Positions 1 to 6,252 of a stretch of DNA of 7,549 nt are shown here, one piece after another. The position numbers were made by a program, and so were the translations under genes. Below the pieces are notes generated by a model. The model saw only the letters and a list, made by a program, of their open reading frames with translations. It was not told the origin of the DNA and searched no databases. This DNA comes from Desulfobacterales bacterium (lineage in GTDB: Bacteria > Desulfobacterota > Desulfobulbia > Desulfobulbales > BM004). The first letter of the stretch is position 1, and each line of letters begins with the position of its first letter. The stretch lies in NCBI GenBank assembly GCA_030621655.1, contig JAUXHH010000075.1, positions 1 through 7,549 of the forward strand. Direction: 5' to 3'.

Positions 1-1811
1 AGTCTGATTTCAAAAACAGGATCCTGTTACATACGGACCTCTTAGCTGCTGAAACAAGGGAAAATGCCAACTACTTTTCTCTTGAAATTACAGGCGGTGC
101 TTCAGTACATGTTGATATCTTGAGAAAACAGGTCGACCCTTTTCTGAAACTTGAACTGCTGCGTGAAAAAATGCCGCATACCATGTTCCAGACACTTTGT
201 CGCGGGGTCAACCTTTTCGGCTACAGACCATACCCTCAGAATGTTATCCGTTTTGTTGTCCGTGAATTCGCCAAGTACGTTGATGTCTGGCGGGTCTTCG
301 ACTTCATGAACCACATTCCCAATATGCAGGCGGTTTTTGAAGAGGTGCAGCGGGCCGGCAAAATACTTGAACCATCAATCTGCTTTTCGACCGGACCGGA
401 ACATACAGACGAATTTTATGTTGGAAAAGTTCAGGAAATCCTCGATGTCACCGGAGATGAAATTATCCTCTGCATTAAAAACCATGGTGGCCTTGGAACC
501 CCGAAACGTATCGGAGAACTGGTTTCTGCTATCAAACAGAAATTTCCAGAGCTCGTTATTCATTATCATGGTCATAATACCGATGGCAATGATATAGGCC
601 GTATCACCTCCGCAGTACTGAGTGGCGCAGCCATTGTCGATGCTTCTGACCATGCACTTACAGGCTATTATGGTCCACCACCATTGTTGAGCGTTATCGA
701 CACTCTCAAGGATTACGGCAAAACCGCTGTCGGCCTCAATGAAGATGCGGTCATAGAAACTTCTGAGGTACTGCGCAGCGAACGGGATCATTACGAGTAT
801 TTCGAGTCACAATTCAAAGGTTTTTCTCCAACCGTTCAAATTCACAAGCTTCCGGGCGGTGCCATGGGCAGCAGCTTCGAACAGGCAGTAAAAGGTAAAT
901 TCCTTGATAAAATGCCTACAATCCTGCATGACGAATTACCGAAAGTGCAGATTGAGCTTGGCAACTGGTGGAGTGTGACCCCTGGTTCACAGATATTGTG
1001 GACAACTGCTGTTACCAACGTTTTGGAGAATGACCGTTACGGGAATCCTTCCGGTGATCTGAAAAACCTCCTTTTAGGAAAATATGGCCCCTTCCCATTC
1101 CATCGTCCTGCTGACTGGATATATGAAAAAGTTTTCGGAACAAACTGGAAGCAGATTCTCGAAGATGAGGGTGGCGTTGAAAATATCGAAGATATGGATA
1201 TTGATAAAGAGCGTGAAACACTTGCTGAGCGTTTGGATCACGAACCGACTGAGCATCAATTAGTCACGTATCTTCAGCACCCCAACGATGCTGTAAACTT
1301 TTTCAAATTTGAAGAAGAGTTTGGCAAAACGTATGTACTGCCACCCAGTATATTTCTCCGTCGTGGCGGCTATAAACTGGGTGAAACCTTGATGTTTAAA
1401 GATCATTTTGGCAAGGAGCATGTGATCGAGATAGGCCCCAAGCAAAAAAACGACAAAGGTGAATGGTCTATTTATCTTAATGTTGACCATCAGGAACGAA
1501 GCTATGCCTTCAAGGAAGAAGCGAAAGAAGCTGCTGCCTCTGCCGGCCCCCAGTTGAGTAAAAAGGAAATTGAGAACCTGGCTAAATCAGGTGATATGAG
1601 AGCAACCTTCTCCTGCAACGTATGTGAGATAGCTGTAAAGGAGGATGAAGAAGTTGCAGTCGGGGACAAGCTTGCTGTTGTCGAAGCTATGAAAATGCAG
1701 ACACCCATTATAAGTCAGGTCGCAGGAACAGTGGTTGAAATCCATGCGAAAATTGGTGATACCCTGAAGCCCGGCGATAAGATAGTAAAAGTTATCACAG
1801 AGATCGAATAA
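1..1811 (+). CDS. Biotin-dependent carboxylase, pyruvate carboxylase/PycB-OadA type, C-terminal part (5' truncated by window)
   Basis: The reading frame is open from base 3 to the TAA at 1809-1811, giving 602 visible codons. An apparent TTG start at 120 is not real, because homology continues upstream of it. Order (residue 1 = codon 3-5): TIM-barrel carboxyltransferase about 1-255 (FSLEITGGAS 25-34, RGVNLFGY 67-74, VFDFMN 98-103), PYC/OADA conserved domain about 255-500 (VTPGSQ from 325), and biotin carrier domain about 530-602 with EAMKM, whose biotinyl lysine is K564 (bases 1692-1694). The expected metal-site lysine (K159, bases 477-479) and His pair (HYHGH 187-191) are present. The metal aspartate should lie a few codons left of the window. 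Known family role: transfer of CO2 between biotin and pyruvate/oxaloacetate. The flanks are divergent: IKNHGG where IKDMAG is usual, and HN where HD follows the His pair. I cannot see whether a biotin carboxylase domain precedes it (full pyruvate carboxylase) or whether it is a free PycB/OadA subunit, so substrate and direction are uncertain. Confidence 0.9.
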   Translation, partial: SDFKNRILLHTDLLAAETRENANYFSLEITGGASVHVDILRKQVDPFLKLELLREKMPHTMFQTLCRGVNLFGYRPYPQNVIRFVVREFAKYVDVWRVFDFMNHIPNMQAVFEEVQRAGKILEPSICFSTGPEHTDEFYVGKVQEILDVTGDEIILCIKNHGGLGTPKRIGELVSAIKQKFPELVIHYHGHNTDGNDIGRITSAVLSGAAIVDASDHALTGYYGPPPLLSVIDTLKDYGKTAVGLNEDAVIETSEVLRSERDHYEYFESQFKGFSPTVQIHKLPGGAMGSSFEQAVKGKFLDKMPTILHDELPKVQIELGNWWSVTPGSQILWTTAVTNVLENDRYGNPSGDLKNLLLGKYGPFPFHRPADWIYEKVFGTNWKQILEDEGGVENIEDMDIDKERETLAERLDHEPTEHQLVTYLQHPNDAVNFFKFEEEFGKTYVLPPSIFLRRGGYKLGETLMFKDHFGKEHVIEIGPKQKNDKGEWSIYLNVDHQERSYAFKEEAKEAAASAGPQLSKKEIENLAKSGDMRATFSCNVCEIAVKEDEEVAVGDKLAVVEAMKMQTPIISQVAGTVVEIHAKIGDTLKPGDKIVKVITEIE

Positions 1812-1844
1812 CAGTAAATCTATTTATTGGTTGTCAGAATAGAA

Positions 1845-1876
1845 AAAACCGGAATCCTTTATCAGATTCCGGTTTT
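1845..1876. terminator. Bidirectional intrinsic terminator between convergent genes
   Basis: A perfect 12-bp stem (AAAACCGGAATC at 1845-1856 pairing with GATTCCGGTTTT at 1865-1876) closes an 8-nt loop. The GC-rich core is flanked by A's on the left and T's on the right, so either strand gives a hairpin followed by a U-rich tail. It lies 33 bp past the carboxylase stop codon on +. On the minus strand it is about 85 bp past the DUF296 gene stop. The most economical reading is a shared terminator for both convergent units. Confidence 0.88.
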
Positions 1877-1901
1877 CTATTTATAAGTTAAGCAATTTCA
1901 A

Positions 1902-1928
1902 AACATTACAGCTCTCTGCTGAAATGTT
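1902..1928 (-). terminator. Second hairpin, possible terminator of the DUF296 gene
   Basis: AACATT (1902-1907) pairs with AATGTT (1923-1928). Inside, CAGC (1909-1912) pairs with GCTG (1918-1921) around a 5-nt loop, with a single A-A mismatch. Read on the minus strand it starts 32 nt after the DUF296 stop codon and is followed by a short, imperfect T stretch, so it could be a weak terminator or an RNA 3'-end stabiliser placed before the strong hairpin. On the + strand no T run follows it. The structure is seen in the sequence; the function is inferred. Confidence 0.4.
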
Positions 1929-1960
1929 CGTGAGAAGTGCGGGTTAAATGCAGTTACACT

Positions 1961-2398
1961 TCATATAAAGGTAAGACGATTAAAGCCTCCCTCTTCATAC
2001 CAGGGACGGATTGCATTGATCCCGGAAATCTCAACGATCATAACCTCAAGTATAAGATATACCTTTGTACCTTTGCGAACACAGGCCGTCAGAGTCTCTC
2101 CATGATGCCCCAGAGCTGCATGCAGGTGAATTCTGGGTTCTTCATTATCCCAGAATATACTTCCTGCGCCTAGAACCTCCCTGGCTCCACTCACTTGTCT
2201 CCATACAGGTTCAGGTGGCATCGTTGGCTCTTTGGGACCTGTAACCACATCTGCTTCCCTTAAGCCACCCAGAACATGAAACCATCCGCAACGAATATTC
2301 TCTTTGGCTATCAGGTCCAGCAATTCTTCAAGAAATAGATCACCGTCATCAAAACGAACACTGAAAATTCTTCCAATTGTCCCGCTTCTATACTCCAT
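1961..2398 (-). CDS. PPC/DUF296 domain protein
   Basis: This 145-residue protein is nearly all one PPC (plant and prokaryote conserved, DUF296) domain. In plants the domain sits in AT-hook DNA-binding proteins; the role of the free-standing bacterial versions is poorly known. Visible signatures are GWFHVLGGLREADV (residues 38-51), IHLHAALGHHG (90-100) and the closing strand LILEVMIVEISG (115-126). No AT-hook or signal peptide is visible. The family usually has a GGHL stretch after HxHxxLG; here the corresponding place reads TACV, with C106. An in-frame TTG at 2437 would add 13 residues, but ATG at 2398 is preferred because AGGA lies 8 nt before it and the domain begins right there. The gene overlaps the end of darP by 11 bp, suggesting co-transcription and translational coupling. 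Despite the common 'DNA-binding protein' label, DNA binding is not supported by the sequence. Confidence 0.9.
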   Translation of the reverse strand: MEYRSGTIGRIFSVRFDDGDLFLEELLDLIAKENIRCGWFHVLGGLREADVVTGPKEPTMPPEPVWRQVSGAREVLGAGSIFWDNEEPRIHLHAALGHHGETLTACVRKGTKVYLILEVMIVEISGINAIRPWYEEGGFNRLTFI

Positions 2399-2969
2399 TA
2401 TCTTTATCCTGTTTTTGTGAATATTGTATTTTTTCAAAAGCAGCTTTTAAAATTCGAAACAACTCTCTGCTGAATTTTCTGTTACGGGTCCTGGCATATT
2501 GTATGGCTGTATTTTTTAGCAGTGCTTTATCAATATCAGGCAAATAATCCACAATTGCGTCAAGTGCCGCACTTTCCCTTAATAAATCAAGCGGTTCATG
2601 TTCCTTCATATATCCGTCATTGTTCATTACGTTTTCATAGAGTTTAACAGTTTCATTAATCAGAAGATTTCTGAAATGCTCAAGCTCATGGAACTCACGG
2701 TTCTTTTTAAGAAGAGATCCCTTTTTCAGGGCAAGAAAGTCATACAGTTCCTCGACAGGCCGATCACGGAGAAGTTTGGTGATATATTTGAGTTGACGTT
2801 TTTTGGCCCCTGCCTTCATATTTTTAACAGAACTAATTTCTTCCCTGATCTCCTGGTCACAGGGGAGCGTCCCTATCACACGTTCAGGTAATGAGGCAAG
2901 TTCATGTACCAACTGTTCCATGCCTTTCGCCCTTCTTTTTCTTTCTGATTTGCTCAGTTGTGAATCCAT
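2388..2969 (-). CDS. darP: DarP/YjgA (DUF615) 50S ribosomal subunit maturation factor
   Basis: The product is a 193-residue, highly charged, mostly helical protein, close in length to E. coli YjgA/DarP (about 180). Family marks are the N-terminal SKSERKRRAKGMEQL (residues 6-20) and the basic block GAKKRQLKYITKLLR (54-68), which matches the family's RRQ-x-x-Y-I-G-K-L-M-R signature, with Thr where Gly is usual. A second helical region follows (about 95-180, with several Arg/Lys pairs). In E. coli, DarP binds late 50S precursors and helps mature the peptidyl-transferase centre; here that is assigned by homology. The start is the ATG at 2967-2969; only a weak ribosome binding site is visible before it. 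It is the first gene of a minus-strand pair with the DUF296 gene, and its TAG stop lies inside that gene's start region. The 5' side faces an AT-rich divergent promoter region. Confidence 0.92.
   Translation of the reverse strand: MDSQLSKSERKRRAKGMEQLVHELASLPERVIGTLPCDQEIREEISSVKNMKAGAKKRQLKYITKLLRDRPVEELYDFLALKKGSLLKKNREFHELEHFRNLLINETVKLYENVMNNDGYMKEHEPLDLLRESAALDAIVDYLPDIDKALLKNTAIQYARTRNRKFSRELFRILKAAFEKIQYSQKQDKDNGV
2407..2410 (-). promoter_or_regulatory. Ribosome binding site deciding the DUF296 gene start
   Basis: Read on the minus strand, AGGA stands 8 nt upstream of the ATG at 2398, inside the darP coding region. The alternative TTG at 2437 has no comparable site, so this element favours the shorter 145-residue protein. 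Confidence 0.65.
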
Positions 2970-3016
2970 GTCATAAGCCCGAAAAAAATTCTACTATAAA
3001 GCTTTTTTATTTTTTA

Positions 3017-3064
3017 TTATGATCCAGTACTGTAAAGTTATATAATATTCCACAATTTTCTAAA
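3017..3064. promoter_or_regulatory. Candidate overlapping divergent promoters (darP / alcohol dehydrogenase)
   Basis: The sequence GTTATATAAT (3037-3046) holds a TATAAT (3041-3046, +) and, read on the minus strand, a TATAAC (3037-3042). For the minus strand a TTTAGA (3059-3064) sits 16 bp upstream as a 4/6 match to the -35 box, which would start the darP transcript about 60 nt before its ATG. For + the -35 is poor (TTATGA at 3017-3022, 18-bp spacing), giving a leader of roughly 90 nt for the dehydrogenase. The whole block is very AT-rich, so chance -10 matches are likely; this is a tentative call. Confidence 0.35.
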
Positions 3065-3094
3065 TAGCTTATCTATCTTGAATTATTTACCTGA

Positions 3095-3113
3095 TGGTCC
3101 ATTACTGGTCCAT
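3095..3113. repeat. Tandem 8-bp repeat TGGTCCAT with 11-bp period in dehydrogenase leader
   Basis: TGGTCCAT occurs at 3095-3102 and again at 3106-3113, separated by TAC, so the copies lie on nearly the same helix face. The unit is close to a palindrome (TGGnCCA), and GATGG/CCATC (3093-3097, 3110-3114) form an outer inverted pair. It lies 28 bp before the preferred dehydrogenase start and downstream of the candidate promoter, a usual place for an operator. No regulator gene is adjacent, so the operator role is inference. Confidence 0.4.
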
Positions 3114-3129
3114 CCTTAAATTTCCTATT

Positions 3130-3133
3130 GAGG
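3130..3133 (+). promoter_or_regulatory. Ribosome binding site deciding the alcohol dehydrogenase start
   Basis: GAGG stands 8 nt before the ATG at 3142. The in-frame ATG at 3094 has no Shine-Dalgarno-like sequence upstream and would add 16 residues with no family counterpart, so 3142 is the likely start. Confidence 0.8.
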
Positions 3134-3141
3134 TAATAGAA

Positions 3142-4317
3142 ATGATCCAGACACAATCCTTCAGCGTCAACCAACCCACAAAAATTCATTTTGGCGTCGA
3201 TTCAATCAAACAACTGGGTGATGTCGTTACTCAACTTAACGGCAGCAGGGTTTTCCTGGTTGCTGACCCGGGACTGAAAAAAGCTGGAATCATCAGGAAA
3301 ATCACCTCGGTTCTAAACAGAAAAAAAATTCCCTATACGCTTTATGACAAAGTGGTCCCCGAACCAGGTCTCAAACTTGCTGACCAGGGCACAAAACTGG
3401 CAAAAAAAAATAAAGCTGATTGTGTGGTTGGCGTCGGCGGTGGATCTGCCCTGGACATTGCCAAAGCAATCAGTATACTGCTCACCAATGGCGGCAAAGC
3501 TGAGGATTATCTTGGTCTTGACAAAATTAAATTGCCGGGAGTACCTAAAATAATGGTGCCGACTACTGCAGGCACCGGGGCTGAAGTTACATTTACCGCC
3601 GTGTTCATCAATGAGAAAACAAGTTCCAAGGGTGGCATGAACGGCGACCCTCTCTATCCGGATGCAGCAATACTCGATCCGGCTTTGACACTCAGTCTTC
3701 CTCCAAATATTACAGCAGCAACCGGCATAGATGCCTTTACCCATGCATTGGAAGCCTTTGTATCAACTCAGGCCCATGCAATATCAGATATGTATGCCAT
3801 GGAAGCAATGGCATTAATCAGCGACAACCTCGGTGCTGCATATGCAAATGGGACCAACATTGAAGCCCGCTCAGCAATGCTCATGGGAAGTTTGCTGGGT
3901 GGCAAGGCTCTTGCTACCGCAGGAGTCGGCCTGGTCCATGCAATGGCCTACCCTCTTGGTGGTATGTTTAATACTGCCCACGGGTTGGCTAATGCAGTTC
4001 TGCTACCCTATGTGGTTGAATATAACATCATCGGCAACCTGGGAAAATTTGCCACCATTGCCCAGATAATGGGCTATGAGATTGAAGGATTGCCTTTGCG
4101 TGAAGCAGGCCAACTTGCTGTCGAGGCTATTCACCAACTTAATGCCGATGTCGGCATTCCAAACAGCCTGGAGGCCCTGGATATACCATCGAACAAAATA
4201 CCGGAAATGGCAAAAATTGCTCTTACAGTCACCAGACCTGTTGAAAACAACCCCCGCAGGCCAACAGTAGAAGATGTAATTGCGGTCTATGAGGCAGCTT
4301 TTGACGGAGCTTACTGA
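3142..4317 (+). CDS. Iron-containing (group III) alcohol dehydrogenase
   Basis: The 391-residue length matches the usual 380-390 of the cytoplasmic NAD(P)-dependent Fe-ADH family, which interconverts alcohols and aldehydes or ketones. The N-terminal Rossmann-like half carries GVGGGSALDIAKA (97-109) and PTTAGTGAE (140-148). The C-terminal helical half carries the metal ligands expected from E. coli FucO: D197 and H201 (GIDAFTHALEAF), H266 (GLVHAMAYPLGG) and H280 (AHGLANA). The position four residues after H266, His in FucO, is Tyr270 here; I recall this as a common subfamily variant, and it may affect substrate or hydride chemistry. The start at 3142 is set by the GAGG before it. Substrate cannot be told from sequence. 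The gene stands alone on its strand: the promoter region is shared with darP, and the stop is 3 bp from the coaBC stop, so its transcript must end inside coaBC antisense sequence. Confidence 0.95.
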   Translation: MIQTQSFSVNQPTKIHFGVDSIKQLGDVVTQLNGSRVFLVADPGLKKAGIIRKITSVLNRKKIPYTLYDKVVPEPGLKLADQGTKLAKKNKADCVVGVGGGSALDIAKAISILLTNGGKAEDYLGLDKIKLPGVPKIMVPTTAGTGAEVTFTAVFINEKTSSKGGMNGDPLYPDAAILDPALTLSLPPNITAATGIDAFTHALEAFVSTQAHAISDMYAMEAMALISDNLGAAYANGTNIEARSAMLMGSLLGGKALATAGVGLVHAMAYPLGGMFNTAHGLANAVLLPYVVEYNIIGNLGKFATIAQIMGYEIEGLPLREAGQLAVEAIHQLNADVGIPNSLEALDIPSNKIPEMAKIALTVTRPVENNPRRPTVEDVIAVYEAAFDGAY

Positions 4318-4320
4318 GAG

Positions 4321-5529
4321 TTACTGAAGCAACTTTACAATTTTGTCCCAGATAATATACGCACACTCCTCCTTGGCAAGAAGCGGCAGTTTTTCAAGTT
4401 GATAATCCCTGTCAATGAGGTTGACCTGATTGGTGTCGGTTCCAAAACCGGTATCTTTGCCGATAATGTCATTTATCACTATCAGATCAAGGTTCTTTTC
4501 CTTAAGCTTGCGCTTACCTTCCTCAAGGTGATCACTGCTTTCTGCTGCAAAACCGACCAGCAAGGGACGTTTTGTTTTATCTTTTCGTTTGCCAAGCTCT
4601 TTGAGAATATCCGGATTGGGTACTATTTCAAGATCGATTGAATCACTGCCTTTTTTTATTTTCTGCTCTGCTATCTTTTCGGGTCGATAATCAGAAACTG
4701 CTGCTGACATGACTACAATATCCGCATTATTATAATTTTCCATTACAACTTCATGCATTTGCAAAGCACTCGTGACATTGATCATCTCCACACCAGACGG
4801 AGCTCCAAGTGAAGTAGGACCACTGATCAAAATCACCTTTGCCCCCCGTCTTTTTGCAGATCGTGCCAAGGCAAAACCCATCTTTCCTGAGGAGCGGTTG
4901 CTCATATGTCTCGCTGGGTCAAACGGTTCGCAAGTCGGGCCTGCAGTAATTATAACCGTTTGTTCCTCTAAATCCTGGGGAGTAAATGATGACAATATAG
5001 CTTCCCGAGCCACTCCCCATTCAACGAGCCTGCCAACTCCTTCATCACCGCAGGCAAGCATTCCCTCATCCGGTTCAATAATAGAGTATTCATACTCTTT
5101 AAGACGGGCCAGATTAGCCTGGGTTGCAGCATGACTGTACATATTGCTATTCATTGCCGGAAATACCAGCATCTTTGCCCGGCTGGCCAAGGCAAGGGAG
5201 GACAACAGATTATCGGCAAAACCGTTGGCAAGTTTTGCAATGGTTTGGGCAGTCGCTGGAGCGATGATAAAAAGATCACATTCTCTGGCAAGGTTGATAT
5301 GGGTCACGTTTTCTCCAGCATCCGATTCAAACATCCCGGTATATACCCGGTTGCCTGAGAGGGTTGCAAAGGTCAGACTGGAAACAAAACGTGTGGCGGC
5401 ATCAGTCATAACAACTGTTACATCTGCCCCTGTCTTTGCAAGTTCACGTACCCATTCGGCAGCCTTGTAAACTGCAATGCTACCCGAAATGCCAAAAAGA
5501 ATTTTTTTGTCTGCAAGTAATGACTTCAT
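4321..5529 (-). CDS. coaBC: Bifunctional phosphopantothenoylcysteine decarboxylase / phosphopantothenate-cysteine ligase
   Basis: This 402-residue protein (E. coli Dfp about 406) catalyses two steps of coenzyme A synthesis: joining cysteine to 4'-phosphopantothenate using CTP (CoaB), then FMN-dependent decarboxylation to 4'-phosphopantetheine (CoaC). The CoaC half (about 1-180) shows GISGSIAVYK (13-22), catalytic H77 in THINLAR, PAMNSNM (124-130) and the reactive C160 in MLACGDEGVGR. The CoaB half (about 190-402) shows ITAGPTCEPFDP (194-205), N211 and SSGKMG (213-218), AAVSDY (276-281), KIKK (290-293), GFAAES (326-331) and NDI (353-355). All key residues I know for both halves are present, so both activities are likely intact. 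The start is ATG 5527-5529, which fits the family N-terminus, although no clear Shine-Dalgarno is visible. It lies 71 bp downstream of the nitroreductase gene on the same strand, possibly co-transcribed. Confidence 0.97.
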   Translation of the reverse strand: MKSLLADKKILFGISGSIAVYKAAEWVRELAKTGADVTVVMTDAATRFVSSLTFATLSGNRVYTGMFESDAGENVTHINLARECDLFIIAPATAQTIAKLANGFADNLLSSLALASRAKMLVFPAMNSNMYSHAATQANLARLKEYEYSIIEPDEGMLACGDEGVGRLVEWGVAREAILSSFTPQDLEEQTVIITAGPTCEPFDPARHMSNRSSGKMGFALARSAKRRGAKVILISGPTSLGAPSGVEMINVTSALQMHEVVMENYNNADIVVMSAAVSDYRPEKIAEQKIKKGSDSIDLEIVPNPDILKELGKRKDKTKRPLLVGFAAESSDHLEEGKRKLKEKNLDLIVINDIIGKDTGFGTDTNQVNLIDRDYQLEKLPLLAKEECAYIIWDKIVKLLQ

Positions 5530-5600
5530 GGTATTACAGTTACATTCTTAAAATTGAGGCATAATCGTCATAAATACTTTTTCTATACAATTAAAATGTT

Positions 5601-6110
5601 TCAAAATTCCTTCAAGAGCAGTTCAGAGACCTCTTTCCTCCTTGATTTCTGGCTGCGGTGTGCAGGGTATCCCAGAGCCACAACAGCCATAAGATCGAAA
5701 CTGTCAGCAAGTCCAAGAATTTTATTTACTTCAAGTTTATTTTTCAAAATCTGTCCCAACCAGACAGCTCCTAAATCCAAGGCCTCAGCCGCCAGGAGAA
5801 TATTCTGAATACAGGCACCGGATGATTGAACATCCTTAACAGTATCATACATATCATCTTTAGACAGAAAAACTGCGATCAATGCATTTGCATCTCTGAC
5901 AATGTGCCCGTAATGTGTCTGCAGTGCCACCTGTTCCTTTAAATCCCGGTTTTGAATAATAACAAATCTCCACGGCTGGTTATTCAAGCCTGAAGGGGCC
6001 CAAATACCAGCCTTCACAATCTCATGAAGTTGCTCACGGAGAATTTCCTTATCAGTAAATTCCCGGATACTCCGTCGCCTGTATATTGCCTCTAACACCG
6101 GTGAAGTCAT
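5601..6110 (-). CDS. FMN-dependent nitroreductase family protein
   Basis: The 169-residue protein is a compact member of the nitroreductase fold, usually dimeric, FMN-bound and NAD(P)H-using. Motifs are RRSIREF (12-18) and PSGLNNQPWRF (39-49), which contact FMN and its phosphate in the family, then GAVWLG (114-119) and ALGYPA (145-150), followed by a basic tail (SRRKE 156-160). It is shorter than NfsA/NfsB-type enzymes (about 215-240) and resembles the short subfamily common in anaerobes, whose natural substrates are mostly unknown. The start is ATG 6108-6110, with AAGGA 10 nt upstream. Downstream, coaBC follows after 71 bp; both products are FMN proteins, but a functional link is only inference. 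A candidate promoter lies at 6166-6192. Confidence 0.92.
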   Translation of the reverse strand: MTSPVLEAIYRRRSIREFTDKEILREQLHEIVKAGIWAPSGLNNQPWRFVIIQNRDLKEQVALQTHYGHIVRDANALIAVFLSKDDMYDTVKDVQSSGACIQNILLAAEALDLGAVWLGQILKNKLEVNKILGLADSFDLMAVVALGYPAHRSQKSRRKEVSELLLKEF

Positions 6111-6136
6111 CCTGTTTGTTTCCTTTTATTATTTAC

Positions 6137-6164
6137 ATGCAATACGATTAAATTGTGTTTGCAT
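6137..6164. repeat. Inverted repeat ATGCAA-N16-TTGCAT in nitroreductase leader
   Basis: ATGCAA (6137-6142) is mirrored by TTGCAT (6159-6164). It sits just downstream of the candidate nitroreductase -10 box, where a repressor could block transcription. The half-sites are only 6 bp in AT-rich sequence, so chance is quite possible. Confidence 0.25.
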
Positions 6165-6165
6165 C

Positions 6166-6192
6166 TGTATAAGAAAAAAAATCTGCTGTCAA
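6166..6192 (-). promoter_or_regulatory. Candidate sigma-70-type promoter for the nitroreductase gene
   Basis: On the minus strand a perfect TTGACA -35 (6187-6192) is followed after 15 bp by TATACA (6166-6171), a 4/6 match to the -10 consensus. The spacer is shorter than the ideal 17 bp and contains a T8 run. The transcript would begin near 6158 and carry a leader of about 45-50 nt. The perfect -35 makes this the best promoter candidate in the window, though it is unproven. Confidence 0.4.
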
Positions 6193-6252
6193 CTACATCT
6201 CATTGAGTAACAGCCTGGATTCCCAATAAAACTTAAGGATCATCAGACATAA

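Noticed and set aside
120..122. TTG at 120 as start of the carboxylase
   Set aside because: The frame is open to base 3, and the upstream residues (including FSLEITGG at residues 25-32) match the carboxyltransferase family, so the gene begins left of the window.
375..791. 138-residue minus-strand open frame inside the carboxylase
   Set aside because: It is antisense to clearly conserved coding sequence, and its translation shows no family motif; a shadow frame.
2435..2437. TTG at 2437 as start of the DUF296 gene
   Set aside because: It adds 13 residues outside the domain and lacks a ribosome binding site, while ATG at 2398 has AGGA at 8-nt spacing.
3094..3096. ATG at 3094 as start of the alcohol dehydrogenase
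   Set aside because: There is no ribosome binding site, the 16 extra residues have no family match, and the codon falls within the tandem repeat; ATG at 3142 with GAGG is better.
3313..3744. 143-residue minus-strand open frame inside the alcohol dehydrogenase
   Set aside because: It overlaps conserved NAD-binding and metal-binding coding sequence in antisense, is Cys/His-rich only by codon reflection, and shows no start context.
4772..5134. 120-residue plus-strand open frame inside coaBC
   Set aside because: Antisense shadow of the conserved CoaB/CoaC core, with no independent motif or ribosome binding site.
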